DNA from: Gemmatimonadota bacterium
Lineage (GTDB): Bacteria > Gemmatimonadota > Gemmatimonadetes > Gemmatimonadales > GWC2-71-9
DNA length: 40,051 nt
Assembly: GCA_003221995.1 (NCBI GenBank)
Contig: QHUR01000023.1
Coordinates: 1-40,051 of the forward strand
Reading direction: 5' to 3'
This document shows positions 39,971 through 40,051 of this stretch, in pieces. Position numbers and translations under genes: made by a program. Numbering within the stretch: position 1 is the stretch's first letter; each line of letters starts with the position of its first letter. The notes beneath the pieces are model-generated. The model was not told where the DNA came from and made no database searches. It worked only from the letters and a program-made list of their open reading frames with translations.

Positions 39971-40051
39971 TCGCGAGCGAGATCCAGTTTTGGAACGGAC
40001 CACCCGGCGGTGCGCTCGATCTCGCGCAGGCGGGCGGCGATGTCGTCGGGA
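39964..40051 (-). CDS. 3' end of an unidentified gene (partial)
   Basis: The last 28 codons and TGA stop of a minus-strand gene are open from base 40050. The visible C-terminus is DDIAARLREIERTAGW followed by SVPKLDLARDP. This is too short to assign. It probably precedes thyX in the same transcript. Confidence 0.55.
   Translation of the reverse strand, partial: PDDIAARLREIERTAGWSVPKLDLARDP

Overview
The window is GC-rich (roughly 70%) bacterial chromosome, tightly packed, with 4-nt start/stop overlaps, many GTG starts and no gene-free stretch longer than about 190 bases. Gene content fits a Gemmatimonadota-type soil or aquatic bacterium: a DUF1501/DUF1800 pair, a Ser/Thr kinase fused to TolB-like and TPR regions, a tiny TonB-plug-like secreted protein, and multihaem cytochrome c joined to TPRs. 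This placement is inferred from family content only; there is no rRNA or tRNA here.

Layout. 1-1963 (+): DUF155/RMND1-like membrane protein and DUF1207 protein. 5651-1953 (-): GNAT, small anchored protein, aconitase. 5704-8225 (+): membrane protein, HtrA-type protease, quinone oxidoreductase. 11321-8280 (-): DUF1800 and DUF1501 secreted proteins, in a locus full of short tandem and inverted repeats. 11363-13709 (+): ABC exporter and plug-like protein. 16495-13717 (-): a compact putative RiPP operon. 16591-20998 (+): EgtD-like methyltransferase, complete OpuC-type ABC importer and MFS transporter. 21341-21012 (-): charged heptad-repeat protein. 21464-23707 (+): Ser/Thr kinase. 25270-23718 (-): Rieske-flavodoxin fusion and SnoaL-like protein. 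25312-29559 (+): dihaem cytochrome, octahaem-TPR cytochrome, MFS. 29619-35449 (+): EF-G-like GTPase, DUF805-like/SRPBCC membrane protein, SMP-30-like lipoprotein, two receiver-only response regulators with a duplicated gene tail between them. 39053-35471 (-): two ATP-grasp ligases, GNAT and a KamA-type radical SAM aminomutase. 39936-39184 (-): thyX, followed at the right edge by the 3' end of another gene.

Most notable is 13717-16495. A 30-codon gene, absent from ordinary gene calls, has a perfect Shine-Dalgarno and a good promoter. It encodes two near-identical units ending in PSCH whose codons differ almost only synonymously. Twelve bases downstream begins an aldo/keto reductase whose C-terminal extension looks like a PqqD-type peptide-recognition domain. 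Then come, by overlap, a DUF692 multinuclear-iron-type enzyme and its partner, whose C-terminus also looks like a winged helix. This is the architecture expected of a new RiPP pathway modifying Cys (and possibly His) in a Ser-Cys-His core. Directly divergent from it is an operon with a histidine-betaine (EgtD-like) methyltransferase and a quaternary-amine ABC importer.

A second pathway, at 35471-39053, combines a lysine 2,3-aminomutase-like enzyme, an acetyltransferase and two different ATP-grasp ligases, with a terminator-like hairpin in its leader. It suggests a beta-lysine-derived osmolyte or small peptide.
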